Shown here: positions 8,586 to 18,268 of the stretch, in pieces
Position numbering within the stretch: position 1 is the first letter of the stretch
Layout: each line of letters begins with the position of its first letter
Made by a program: the position numbers and the translations under genes
The notes under the pieces: model-generated
What the model saw: only the letters and a program-made list of their open reading frames with translations
Told to the model about the DNA's origin: nothing
The model's database searches: none
NCBI GenBank assembly: GCA_032718865.1
Contig: JALUTQ010000046.1
Coordinates: 434,001 to 498,000 of the forward strand
Length of the DNA: 64,000 bases
DNA from: Tilletia caries
Taxonomy: Eukaryota > Basidiomycota > Exobasidiomycetes > Tilletiales > Tilletiaceae
Reading direction: 5' to 3'

Positions 8586-10107
8586 ATGGCAACTCAAGAC
8601 AAGACAAATGACAACAACAACCCGTTCTTGATTCGCCTGCCGCGACGCAACAAGAAGGAAGAGTTGACCGACGAGGAAACAAACAAGGAACTCTTGAAGC
8701 AGCGGAAGATTGCGATGGGACGGGATGACTTCGACGATTACGAAACTGATCACCACGAAGAAGTCGAGGACGATTCCGACGGAGACTCTGGTGAGTGCTA
8801 TGTCAATTCTCAGGGGTTCATTGGTACTGCTACTGACTACTGAGCATTTTTCTGCAGAGGTTCATCACATCACCGTGAAGCTCCAGTGCCCTGGCGACCC
8901 AGACGCTCCGATTGCACGCGACCGCAACCCAACTATCCTTGGTGCCTGTCAGTCTGTCTTCATTACGGGCCGCACTTCCCTGGACGACTTCCTCAAGTTA
9001 GTCCAGTCGAAGGGATCAGTGGAGCTCCTCGAGCCCAAGGAAGACGGGAAGAAGCTCGTCAACCCCTGGACGTACGGAATCTTTTCCTCCGGACGTGGTA
9101 CCACGATGAAGGACCTCACAGCTCTCAACCTCAGCCTCAGAGAGGCGGACCTCATCTACAAGCGATGGCGCGACAATCTGCGCTCTGGCGACAAGAACCC
9201 AATCAAAGGTACCATTGTCGTGACGGGAACGCGCAAGCCACCTGCCGCCAAGCCAAAGGAGAAGAAGCAAGGAGGAACGAACTCCCCTGCTATGGACCCC
9301 AAGACCATGGACGCTTTGCTCGCAATTTTCAGCGCCAACCACTGCAGCGACCTTAACTGCCTGTCGAAGAGCGCACTCCACCCCGCCTGCTGGCCAATCG
9401 TTGGTACCAACCCGCCTCGCCATCTTGTTCTGACAAACGAGTCTGCACACAAGTGGGCCGTTGCCCTTGCTGACGGGGTTCCAGGCGTCGATGAACACCA
9501 CCCTCCCCTTGTCGCCCCATACGTCGTTACGGAGGATGGATTCCGTATCTTCAAGGTCAAGAAGGAGACTTCAAATGCTGCAAAGAAGGATCCCGAGCAG
9601 GACAAGGAAAACATACCGCCCCATTCCTCTCAAGCCAGCAGCGACGGTGGGATCGAGTTCCTCGGTTGGGCAAAGCCGAACGACCTCCCTTCCGGGTTCC
9701 TGCCGCGATATGGACGCCACATGAAGATCGATGTATTCGCTACCGAATACGATCTCTCGGCTGACGTCCTCACCAAGCTACTCAACTACGACATCTCCAA
9801 GCCCTCGGCGGCTGCCGAGATGACCGCTGAGCACATGAAGAATGCGGGCTTGTCGGAAGGACAACAGCTCGGATTGAAGTCTGCTCTGCTGCAGTGGCGC
9901 GAGCACGGAGCCTCAGGCCCAGAATTGATGCAGACGCCGCCAACAACCAGCACCAGCAAGAAGCGCAAGTATACGAAGCGATGGGGAAGTGGAACAGGCA
10001 GCGTGAAGAAGCCACGAAAGCCCGACGAGGTGCACGACGTGCCAGGCCAGGTCGGTGACGCTTCCGGTCCATCTGCTCCCGGTCCATCCAGAACGGCGGC
10101 TGCATGA
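8586..10107 (+). CDS. Uncharacterised 484-aa protein carried by the Tc1-type element
   Basis: Model: exon 1 at 8586-8790, intron 8791-8857 (GTGAGT...CTGCAG, phase 1), exon 2 at 8858-10,107, giving 484 aa. The N-terminus is charged, with an acidic run (residues about 45-68, DDFDDYETDHHEEVEDD). The middle (about 70-300) looks globular, and includes a His/Cys-containing stretch (NHCSDLNCLSKSALHPACW). The last 80 residues carry a strong nuclear-type basic motif (KKRKYTKR) and a Pro/Ser tail. I do not recognise the family. An acidic start, a globular core and a nuclear signal suggest a nuclear, perhaps DNA- or chromatin-binding protein. It could be a transposon accessory protein or a captured host gene. 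The start is the first ATG after a pyrimidine-rich leader. Confidence 0.65.
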
Positions 10108-10567
10108 TGAAGTACCTTAATACCAAGCTGAAAATGAGTGAGTTTTCAAAATGCTGCCCCTACTCCCTTGAGTCTGACTTACACAGCTCCTCATGAATCT
10201 TTGCAGCTACGAATCAAGTTCGATGTCTGGAGAGTGGGAAATGATGCAAGGTCGGGCCGTTGAGGAAGTACGCAACAGATTCCAGACACACGAGCAATCT
10301 GATGATGGAGGGCTGGACCACTGGAGGCCTTGACAACAGTGGATGATGAAAACTAGAAGGAATTCCTTCGGCAATAAAAGAGATTCTTTCAATATCAGTC
10401 CTCCATACAGCACACATCTGCATTGAGGATTCTGCTGTCTGCATGCGTTGTCGAGTGGTCCCGCCTCGCACGACCCGCCTTCGTGATGAGGCGAGGGACG
10501 AAGGTAGGACAAGGTACCCTCCCAACCACCACCACCGGGAACGAACGAAAGGTGGAAGCGCAGCATC
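10108..10567. other. Spacer inside the Tc1-type element
   Basis: About 460 bases between the 484-aa gene and the ceramidase-like start. It contains an intron-like GTGAGT...CAG pair near 10,138-10,207, possibly in a 3' leader. No inverted-repeat copy is present, which argues against an element boundary here. Confidence 0.35.
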
Positions 10568-11060
10568 ATGAACGACTACCAGATCGGCAAGAAGGAGTAC
10601 CAGCGAGCCCAGGACAGCAGAGGCGACCACGAAGCGGATGGGCGCGAGCGTCTCCTCACAGACGAGAAGTCAGCGACGGCGGCCTCAAGCACGGTCGATG
10701 AGGGAGAGCAGCAGCATGAGCAGCAGCATCGCCACCAGCTCAGACGCGCTCGCCTCCTGATTCCTCTGCGCCTCGTCCTCATCCTCGCCTTCATCCTTAC
10801 CGCTTCAGGCCTCACCTTCTTCCTCGTCAACGGGAGCTGCCGGCCATCGTCCGCCTCCTCGTCCTCGTCCTCCGCCTCGACACCTTCCTTCCTCAAAAGC
10901 TTCTTCGGCTTCTATGCGGATACCGACAACAGCAGCAAGTCGGACGGGAAGCTCTCTGCGCTCAAGCATGCCTCGCTCAACAAGAAGACCGTCGTCTTTG
11001 GCATGGGCATCGGGGATATCACCGGGCCCGTCGTCGGCATCAACAAAATGGGGTACGAAG
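10568..11060 (+). pseudogene. N-terminal fragment of a neutral-ceramidase-like protein
   Basis: From the ATG at 10,568 the frame encodes a charged cytosolic-type N-terminus, one membrane anchor at residues about 61-85 (LLIPLRLVLILAFILTASGL), a Ser-rich linker, and then FGMGIGDITGPVVGINKMGY. That last motif is the start of the catalytic domain of neutral/alkaline ceramidases (family hallmark GxxDITGP...MGY). The match stops at this motif, where sequence resembling the end of a UBA domain begins (EDWNVARAVALF). The rest of the roughly 700-residue enzyme is absent from this window, so no ceramidase activity is expected. The fragment is probably captured host DNA inside the transposon. Confidence 0.6.
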
Positions 11061-12716
11061 ACTGGAATGTCGCCCGCGCCGTCGCCCTCTTCCGACAGTC
11101 CATCGGAAGTGGCGATCGTATGGAGGCACGGGGGTCAATAACCCCTTCGCTGACGACGATCGACTCCAGCATGCTCGAGCTGTGGGCGGCGCGGCTGGTC
11201 CACCCGGAGGATTGGCCTCTATCTGGAACATTCTTTTCAGACTGTCACCCTGCCCTTCTCCATCGCTCAAGCCTCAAGGTCTCCTGCTCTTCGTTCTTCG
11301 CCTTCTTCGCATCCGACCCGGCGCCGGCGGTGATGGTGGCAGCGGTTTGGGGTCAGCCGGGACATCACGGCATCGTCCTTCCGCTGGCTCGCGCATGACT
11401 GTCGATGCGCGTGCCGCGGCGGAGCACTACATTCGCGAGCTCGAGCAAGACCTGACTGAGCGGGCACCAGACGGTGTGGAATCGGATTCAAGACCAGGAC
11501 GGAGGACGTATCCTCCGCTCTTCGTGGGCTCATACTCACAGGCTTGTCAGCGCGCTAAGGAGGAGTTGAAGGTGCTCGCTATTATCCTCACGAGCATCGA
11601 CAACCCGCACAGCGACGTCTTCAGAAGGTGAGTGTTTTCCTGAAGCTCATCCTCATGTCACGGAAAAGCAGCATTCATGTTGGAGCTTCTTATCTGACAC
11701 CATCTTTCTTCAGACAAACCCTCACGGACCCATCCCTCGTCGAGGTCCTGAGCCGACCCGATTTCCTCGTCTGGGCCGGAGACATCCGAGAGCGGGAGGC
11801 ATGGCAGGTAGCCGACATCTGCGACGCGACCTCCTTCCCCTTCGTCGCATTTGTCTCTCTCCAACCCTCCCGAACCTCCCGCTCCTCCTCCTCATCCGCT
11901 TCCTCCTCCTCCATGACTCCGCGCCTGGCCGTCCTGTCCCGCCACTCAGGCACCTCACTGGTCAAGCCCACGCCCGCAGTAGCCGCCCGACAGCTACAGG
12001 AGCATCTCACCGGTCTGCTGGTCCCACGCGTCCAGCCGTACCTAGCCCGCCTCGGTGCCGAACGGGCTCGGTTGACTTCGGAGAGAGCGCTCAGGGCGAA
12101 GCAGGACGCTGCGTATGAGCGGGCTGCGCAGGCTGATGTTGCGCGTGTCAGGGCGCGACGGGAGGCGGAGCAGCGGAGGGGGGAGGAGGAGAAGCGGAGG
12201 GAGGAGGAGAAGCGGAAGGTGGAGAGTTGGAGGGCGTGGGCTCGGGCTCGACTTGTTCCTGTGGAGTCGCATTTATCGGGACAGCCGGAGGATGGGGAGG
12301 AGGCTATTCTGATTCAGTTCCGACTACCCGGTGGTCGGTCGCTTGCGCGCTCGTTCCGGTTGGAGGACGAGCTGGAGGGCGTGTTTGCGTACATCGAGAC
12401 GGCCTCACTCGACGTTGATGCTTCCGCTGGCTCCTTGTCCGAAGCGCCCCCGACTCCACCGGCGAACTACGAACATCGGTACGGGTTCGAGCTTGTGCTG
12501 GGCGGATACCCTCGACGCAAAGTTACGCCGACAGAAATCGTTTCCACCGGCGGCAGCGGCAACGGCAAGACGAGGCTACGGGATGTGGCGGGTCTGAACG
12601 ATGCTCGGCGGGCCATCGTGATCGTGGAGGGTACTGCGGCAGGGATGAGTCCGTCCGGCTCCGTCGCCTCAGCAGCGCGGGGTGACGACGACAGCAGCGG
12701 GGAGGACAGCGATTGA
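11061..12716 (+). pseudogene. 5'-truncated FAF2/Ubx2-like UAS-UBX protein sequence
   Basis: The sequence begins at the end of a UBA-like helix (EDWNVARAVALF), changes frame between about 11,095 and 11,120, and continues with an FAF2-type membrane hairpin (GLASIWNILFRL...LLLFVLRLLRI, about 11,200-11,330). Then come a UAS domain (PPLFVGSYSQACQRAKEELK), a long Arg/Glu coiled coil (12,060-12,230) and a C-terminal UBX domain with the YPRRK signature. The spliced intron 11,628-11,713 (GTGAGT...TTCAG) is kept, so the fragment was copied from DNA and not from mRNA. FAF2/Ubx2 recruits the Cdc48/p97 ATPase at the ER membrane. The missing N-terminus and the frame change make a normal product unlikely, although the UAS-UBX part is fully open to the stop at 12,716. 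Confidence 0.65.
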
Positions 12717-13070
12717 ATCCAATCAGGATGACCCCCCTTCCCATCTGTCACAGCTCGCGCTTTATGGCCACCTCTCTTGCGAACAATCGATAGTTCAATC
12801 GAATGCTAATACTGTTCCTCCAGGCGACCAGGCAGTGGATGAAATGGAACTTGGTTGTTGCGTATGTAAACCTTGGGGGGAATCAAGTGGAAATCTTAGA
12901 AGTACAGCGCAGCAGGGAAGGGATGAAAGGCAGATGGGATGTGGAAGTGAGCAAGAGCATGCGCACGGCCAAACACACGCGTCTCAACTGCTTGGAGAAA
13001 GCAGAGAGGCCCACAGAGAGAATGATGGCATGCTATTGCTGGCTGCTACACTCTGCAGAGAGGCAACTCA
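12717..13070. other. Spacer between FAF2-like fragment and transposase
   Basis: About 350 bases, with nothing recognised. The two neighbours are convergent. Confidence 0.4.
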
Positions 13071-14121
13071 TTAGGCTCCCCGACCGTACCCGCAGCTTTG
13101 AAAATAGCTGCGAGCGTGCGGCTGCTGCACTTGGTCGCAGGCACAGAGAACGGAGAATCTTGAAGCATCTTGTTTACGTCGCAGCTGAGACTTGATGGAT
13201 GAGAACGCCATCTCGATGGGGTTTAGATCTGGCGAATACGGCGGAAGGAAAACCAGGCGGCATCCTGGGCCAAACGCAAACGGAGAAACTCTCAGAGTGT
13301 CAGATACCTTCCAAAAGGCGAGGACTGAGGAGCATGTATGCAGTCCGCGGAAGATTGAAGAACTCACCAGCTGCCTCAATCTTTGCCCGCACATCGTCTC
13401 CTTTGTGAATTGAGCAGTTGTCCACGACAAGAACGGATCGCTCCTCCGGGAATGGTCGCATGTTTGGCAGCGCAAAGTGGTCGATCCAGTACAAGAACTT
13501 CTCTCTTGTGATTGATCCTTCGGTGATGTAGGCTCCGAACATGCCGTCTTGGGAAAGCGCGGGAAGGAGAGACCACTTGGTACCCCGTGTGAAGTCGCTG
13601 GAGACACTGGCGCGCTGGGGCGTGGGTGCCCAGCCATAGGTCCGGAGGGCGTTCCGGTCGTTGAAGTGAGTTTCGTCCGCGAAGACAAGTTGATCGGGGC
13701 GGAACTGCGTCATGTACATCGCGTACACTCCTCTCCGCCGCTGGTCGCGCTGTCTGGCTTTGCGGGCGAGCTTCTTGCTGGTGAGGTTGTGTTTCTTCAA
13801 CCATCGAAAGACCGTGGTCTTGTGCACCTTGACATCGTGATAGCGAGCGAGCATGTCGACGACTTCGTCCAGATACATTGTTGGGCGAACCCGCAACAAC
13901 GAAAGGACCCATTCGACGGTGTTGGTATCGGCCTTCGAGGGACGACCTGTGCTCTTGCCAGGAGGAGGAATGTAACCGCGCTCGTCCTTCTTCTTCTTGG
14001 CTCGAGAGAAAGATGCCGCGGAGAAGTGTTTCGTGCTCGTCAGTTGCTCCACCGACACCCCAGCATCGTACTGGGCCAGACTGAATTCGAGAAGCTCAGG
14101 ATCGATTGCGCTGGTGAACAT
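13071..14121 (-). CDS. Tc1/IS630-type DD34E transposase
   Basis: Model: exon 1 at 13,368-14,121, intron 13,265-13,367 (GTGAGT...CCCAG, phase 1), exon 2 at 13,071-13,264, giving 315 aa. The N-terminal half has two helix-turn-helix-like regions (VEQLTSTKHFSAASFSRAKK and KTTVFRWLKKHNLTSKKLAR), with a basic GRPSK hinge between. The DDE domain shows D in VFADETHFND, D in VLVVDNCSIHKGDD and E in PYSPDLNPIEMAFSSIK. The last two are 34 residues apart (DD34E). All catalytic residues are present and the spliced frame is open, so the enzyme may be active. It lies 289 bp inside the right end of the element and reads inward. TA flanks agree with the family's target choice. Confidence 0.85.
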
Positions 14122-14409
14122 TGCTGGAGCGGAGTGCGGATGTTCAGATGTTGGCTGTTGGTTGTTGGGAGAGGGCTGCCGGCTGTGGCCTGTGGTTGAG
14201 AAGGGACGTGATGATCTCCAGTCTCCACACTCAGTCCTTCAAGCAGCGAGGTTCAACACATCACAGATGACGTGCCAACCACCACCTGGCTACGCGTCAC
14301 GCGTTGCTATTCACGTGACTCATTGGAACGGCTTTGTTCGATCGACCACAAATACAAAAGTAATTCGTAATCAAACTCTAATTTCTGATGACCCTCGTTG
14401 TAACACCCC
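14122..14409. other. Promoter side of the transposase, right flank of the element
   Basis: About 290 bases between the transposase start and the right inverted repeat. It should contain the transposase promoter. No gene. Confidence 0.4.
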
Positions 14410-16273
14410 ATTTCAACCATTTTGCAACTTGCTGTATACTAGCGAACCTTTGTAGGGAGCCAGTAGAGGGAGCCTGTAGAACCGTAATGTGCAAGATGCA
14501 GAGAATGAAGAGTGAATATATGACAAGGGAGAGAACTAAGTACAATGATGAGCTCGGGAAGGGTAAGGATGAGAGCGAGGGAAAAGTGTGACGTGGGAAA
14601 AGTGGGGAGAAGTGGAGGTAGGGTGTTGCTATGCAAAGGTGCGTGAGAGAGAAGGGAGAGAGAGATAATGGGAAAGAGATAAGATACTGGACCCACGTGT
14701 GTGACCACGTGGCCGTCCAGCACATCCCCACCCAGAAAAAGACGACTGTCCCGAGTCGTGGTCGAGACTGGGAACTGCGACGAGCATGGGGGAATAGAAA
14801 GGAATGGTGACGAGCGCATGGAACGAAGGCGTTGCCAGGACGGGCAGGGGAGAGAAGCTGTGTGGACTGTGAAGCGAAAGCGGCAAGGGAATTGACATCG
14901 AAGTGAGTACCGATGTTAGATGTACCACGAGGGCTATCGGACTCGGTCTTGGGCCTGGAAGGGGAATGAAGGACGTGGAAGAGGAATGAAGAGGATTGAA
15001 GCCAGAAGGAAAGAGCCAAGAGAAAGGCTGCCGTTGCCGGCTGCAATCTGCTCGCCGCCGAGCGAGAGGAGCCAGAGCCGACGAGAGACTGTCGGCGCGC
15101 TGCGGACGAAGGTGTGCTCGCACCCGTCGCCGTTCCCGAGATTCGCGCGGCGGAGGGAGTCATGCCCGGGGTACGCGCACCGGCGCCGCCTGCCGCCTGG
15201 TGTGGAAGGAGACGCGGGTCATGAGCTCCGCGAGGATGGCGAGGTCGATGAGCAGAGGCGACGCAGGCACAGTTCGGAATGATACCGGCGTTGACGAGGA
15301 ACGCGGCAATGACCGACTTCACCTTGGTCTGGCCCGTCTTGAGGTCATCACCGCCGATAAAGGCACGGTGGCGCTCGGCCAGCTCGACGCAGCCGAGCAC
15401 GAAGGTGTTCGGAGGGGCACCGTTGATGGAAGGGACGCCCTTCTGGATGCAGGCGATGGCGAACACGGTCGAGGGCGAGACTTCGGGGTGGGACTGCCCG
15501 ACGGCCTTGAGGAGATCGTCGGCCGTGTCGTTCACACCGGGGATGATGTTTTCAGCGCGCTCCTCCGGGTTGTGATGAGCAGGAGTGTTGGGGTTATGAG
15601 CTTGAACAGAGCTCTGCGCTGGTGGGGCGCGTTCAAGAGCCTCAACGTCGTCCGGTAAATCGTCGTCGTCGGCGGTGTCGACGGAGCCAAGGATGTGCGC
15701 CAACGACAGGCCGACGCGTCCTAGCGCCTTCTTGAACCGTCCTTGCTCCGCCCCTGGTAGCGATCGGTAACGGGCGAGGGGGATCGATCCGTACGGCGAG
15801 GTGGGTGAGGCGGAAGGGATGGTGGACGGCAGATGACGAGGAGTGATGAGGGGGTGGATAGGACGAGGGCGAGTTGGACCGCGAGTAGTGTCGAAGAATC
15901 GATCGTCGAGGGTGGCTGGACTCCACGTAGTCTTCGTCGATGGACGGGTGCGATCCGGTGGGGGATGGACCGGCGCGGTGGACGCCCGGCGGCCGTCGTT
16001 GAGTGTGGTCGCGGGGTCGATGTCAATGAAGTCCTCGACAGGATCGTCGTGCTCCGGTGGATGGTGGTGACGTCGCGCGACGGCGGTCAGGCGAACGGTG
16101 ACGTCGTCGAAGCGAGCGTGGAAGGCCTCGCGCATGGAGCGCATCTCGGTGACGATCGCGAGGGTACGAGGGTCGAGGGTCGGCACTTCCAGGCCGTCAT
16201 CTTCGTGCTGTTGAGGGAGGATACGCGGACGACGGCCAGGAAGAGACGGCGAAGTTGCTGCGTGGGAGGACAT
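14378..16273 (-). CDS. Gag-like protein of the LTR element
   Basis: From the ATG at 16,273 the frame stays open for 631 codons, running through the 3' LTR and into the neighbouring transposon end. The natural product is therefore probably shorter, and the C-terminal third (Ser/Leu/Phe-rich, LTR-derived) should not be trusted. Residues 1-110 are basic and Pro-rich. Residues about 165-370 look globular ([20 protein letters not shown], then [20 protein letters not shown]). No CCHC zinc knuckle or protease motif is visible. Position and frame, after a long leader from the 5' LTR, fit a gag-type protein. I do not recognise the exact family, and a decayed or frameshifted C-terminus is possible. Confidence 0.45.
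   Translation of the reverse strand: MSSHAATSPSLPGRRPRILPQQHEDDGLEVPTLDPRTLAIVTEMRSMREAFHARFDDVTVRLTAVARRHHHPPEHDDPVEDFIDIDPATTLNDGRRASTAPVHPPPDRTRPSTKTTWSPATLDDRFFDTTRGPTRPRPIHPLITPRHLPSTIPSASPTSPYGSIPLARYRSLPGAEQGRFKKALGRVGLSLAHILGSVDTADDDDLPDDVEALERAPPAQSSVQAHNPNTPAHHNPEERAENIIPGVNDTADDLLKAVGQSHPEVSPSTVFAIACIQKGVPSINGAPPNTFVLGCVELAERHRAFIGGDDLKTGQTKVKSVIAAFLVNAGIIPNCACVASAHRPRHPRGAHDPRLLPHQAAGGAGARTPGMTPSAARISGTATGASTPSSAARRQSLVGSGSSRSAASRLQPATAAFLLALSFWLQSSSFLFHVLHSPSRPKTESDSPRGTSNIGTHFDVNSLAAFASQSTQLLSPARPGNAFVPCARHHSFLFPHARRSSQSRPRLGTVVFFWVGMCWTATWSHTWVQYLISFPLSLSPFSLTHLCIATPYLHFSPLFPRHTFPSLSSLPFPSSSLYLVLSLVIYSLFILCILHITVLQAPSTGSLQRFASIQQVAKWLKWGVTTRVIRN
14410..14434 (-). repeat. Right terminal inverted repeat
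   Basis: Reverse complement of 8099-8123 and followed by TA, which is also the first TA of the LTR sequence. Confidence 0.9.
14435..14724 (-). repeat. 3' LTR (left on plus strand)
   Basis: Direct repeat of 16,765-17,063, ending ...ccgtccagcaca on the plus strand. The outer end is joined to the Tc1-type element. Confidence 0.8.
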
Positions 16274-16386
16274 GTCAACCTAGATCGTCGGGCTCTTGAG
16301 GAGGAGAGAAATAGAAGAGAGGAAGAAAGAGTTGAAGAGGTTTGAGAGGAGATTGGAAGAAGAGAAGTAGTGCGAAGGAAGAAATC

Positions 16387-16590
16387 GGGAACGCGCGAGG
16401 GTCAGAAGAGGCTCGGCGTTGGCGACGGAGAAGAAGTCGGGAACGCGCGAGGGTCAAAAGAGGCTCGGCGCTGTCGACGGAGTAGAAGTCGGGAACGCGC
16501 GAGGGTCAAAAGAGGCTCGGCGCTGTCGACGGAGTAGAAGTCGGGAACGCGCGAGGGTCAGAATGTCAGATGAGGCTCGGCGTTGGCGAC
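16387..16590. repeat. About four 52-bp tandem repeats in the LTR-element leader
   Basis: Units begin gggaacgcgcgagggtca and recur every 52 bp, at about 16,387, 16,439, 16,491 and 16,543. They lie between the 5' LTR and the gag-like start codon. A second pair of about 38-bp repeats (agagggccggagcgagagct) follows at about 16,609-16,670. Confidence 0.8.
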
Positions 16591-16764
16591 GGTGAGAACA
16601 GAGGGCCGGAGCGAGAGCTGGGGCGGTCTGGAGCAGAGGGCCGGAGCGAGAGCTGAGGCGGTCTGGAGTAGTTGGTGTCTCGACGAGAGAACTTGGAAGT
16701 TGTGATCGTCGTGGGCTGCTGAGGATCGTCGGGTCGATGGTCAGCAAGAGAATCCTCTCATCAC

Positions 16765-17063
16765 TATATACTAGCGAGCCTTTGTAGGGAGCCAGTAGAG
16801 GGAGCCTGTAGAACCGTAATGTGCAAGATGCAGAGAATGAAGAGTGAATATATGACAAGGGAGAGAACTAAGTACAATGATGAGCTCGGGAAGGGTAAGG
16901 ATGAGAGCGAGGGAAAAGTGTGACGTGGGAAAAGTGGGGAGAAGTGGAGGTAGGGTGTTGCTATGCAAAGGTGCGTGAGAGAGAAGGGACTAGGGAGAGA
17001 GAGATAATGGGAAAGAGATAAGATACTGGACCCACGTGTGTGACCACGTGGCCGTCCAGCACA
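16765..17063 (-). repeat. 5' LTR (right on plus strand)
   Basis: Direct repeat of 14,435-14,724. It starts tatatactagcga and ends cagcaca on the plus strand, and is followed by TTCGC. Confidence 0.8.
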
Positions 17064-17120
17064 TTCGCTGGCATCGCTCCGGAGTCCGGGCATTCGCTGG
17101 CGTCGCTCCAGGCATTACAT
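17064..17120. other. Remnant of the copy-1 host locus between two insertions
   Basis: 57 bases matching copy 2 at about 32,495-32,545 (cattcgctggcg...cgctccaggcat). They start with the LTR target duplication TTCGC and end with TACAT, the target duplication of the LINE. Confidence 0.8.
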
Positions 17121-18268
17121 TCCCGTCCCGGTGTCCAAGTTGGCACGCTCAAGTGAAGGACGACCCCTAGAGGGTCCACATAGGACTGGCTCATCAAGAG
17201 CCCCTCGCGAGCAAGTAGCGCTCGCTCCCCCGCGTCGAACGCGCCAACAATGGGCGAAATCGAATCACACGGCGCCAAGATAGGCGCCAAACCTCAACCA
17301 CCGTTGACCCCACGAATGGCCAACTCCAACATCGAAACCATCAAACATCACAGCAACGCGCTCTACACACTCGAGACGGCAACGCGATCGTGCGCGCGCC
17401 CCTCCCTCCCACCTCCTCAACCGCCTACTCATGACCATGTCCGCCAGCATCTCTCACCGGCTCGTCAACTCCAAGAACCATGGCACACATCTCTTCGTCA
17501 CCGGTGACGACATCTCCATTCTCCAGCGTACCGGGCTCCAACAGCAGCGGACACACGGTGGTCTGTACACCACCTACCCACTCTTCCCCTTTCCGAGAGC
17601 GCGGCCGTAACACCAGCGACGAGTCGGGGGCCGGCATCACGATCAGCAACGACAGCCGACACCAACACAGTATGGCGACCTACGACCATCCCCTCGTTAC
17701 TTTTCCCCTCGGTCGTCAGAGCACACAGCCAACTGGAGGATTTATCACAGAAGAACAGGGACCGCCCAGGGGTCGCGCGGCGGCGCCGACCACGTCGACC
17801 ACCATCCCGTCGAGCCCAACATACGAATCAGCTACTCCAAGCTCAACTCTAGACCTCTACTCCCACAACACACAACACATCCTACAGGAGCCCCTATCTC
17901 GACATCACAACGCACCCTCCCACACACCACATTCAGCTCGTGCGCACGCACTCGATCCGTTGGTTCTGGGCATCTGGCCATGTACCCCAACTCAGTGGCG
18001 GAGTTGATCGACATTCCTCTCCCATTTCCAACTCCGCACACCAGCCGGGCACAACACCGACCATTCCACAACACCACCCCGTCAAGAGCAGCGAACGACC
18101 CCCTCCTCCATCACAACCCAATCTTCCTCTCCCAACAACAAGATACACCCTGCTTTGACACACATATAAGATGGGAGCGGAACGCACCTTCTCCCTCCTT
18201 CGCACCACCCACATCACACTACTTCATACAACATCCCACATCCACACACCCCACCCACTACCCACAAC
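17121..18268 (+). other. LINE 5' leader
   Basis: About 1.15 kb before ORF1. The motif gagcccctcgcgagcaagta at about 17,200 recurs in the relic LINE near 61,439. Open frames are present on both strands but share no family features. Confidence 0.5.

Larger units (their letters stand above)
8099..14434. mobile_element. 6.3 kb TA-flanked Tc1/IS630-type element with cargo
   Basis: The left end (8099-8123) and right end (14,410-14,434) are perfect 25-bp inverted repeats beginning CAGCAAGTTGCAAAATGG. Each is directly flanked by TA (8097-8098 and 14,435-14,436), the usual target of this superfamily. Inside are a DD34E transposase (13,071-14,121), an unrecognised spliced gene (8586-10,107) and a fused ceramidase/FAF2-like sequence (10,568-12,716). 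The length is far above the 1.3-2.5 kb usual for Tc1-like elements. I found no second pair of ends inside it. An alternative is two related elements trapping host DNA between them, but the exact TA duplication and the agreement of both flanks with a single insertion favour one element. Confidence 0.7.
14435..17063 (-). mobile_element. Gag-only LTR retroelement (non-autonomous)
   Basis: Two direct repeats of about 290-299 bp (14,435-14,724 and 16,765-17,063) flank a 2.04 kb internal region. The element reads on the minus strand: its LTR begins TGTGCTGGACGG, and a purine-rich tract (ttttctgggtgggga on the minus strand) sits just before the 3' LTR. The LTRs are nearly identical; the main difference is an 8-base insertion near 16,989. 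The internal region encodes one gag-like frame and no protease, reverse transcriptase, RNase H or integrase, so movement would need another element's enzymes. A 5-bp target duplication TTCGC lies at 8092-8096 and 17,064-17,068. The Tc1-type element sits at the very start of the left LTR, splitting its first TA from the rest. Confidence 0.75.

Noticed and set aside
10568..12716. Ceramidase/FAF2 join as a genuine fused gene
   Set aside because: The ceramidase part stops after the first motif of the catalytic domain, and the FAF2 part changes frame shortly after the join. No intron that repairs the frame was found. A captured, broken chimera is simpler.
14378..14724. C-terminal 115 codons of the gag-like frame
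   Set aside because: This part is LTR sequence and runs into the neighbouring transposon end. It is a chance open frame.
16387..16590. Regular 52-bp units as a possible CRISPR array
   Set aside because: There are no unique spacers; the units are simple tandem repeats in a retroelement leader of a eukaryote.
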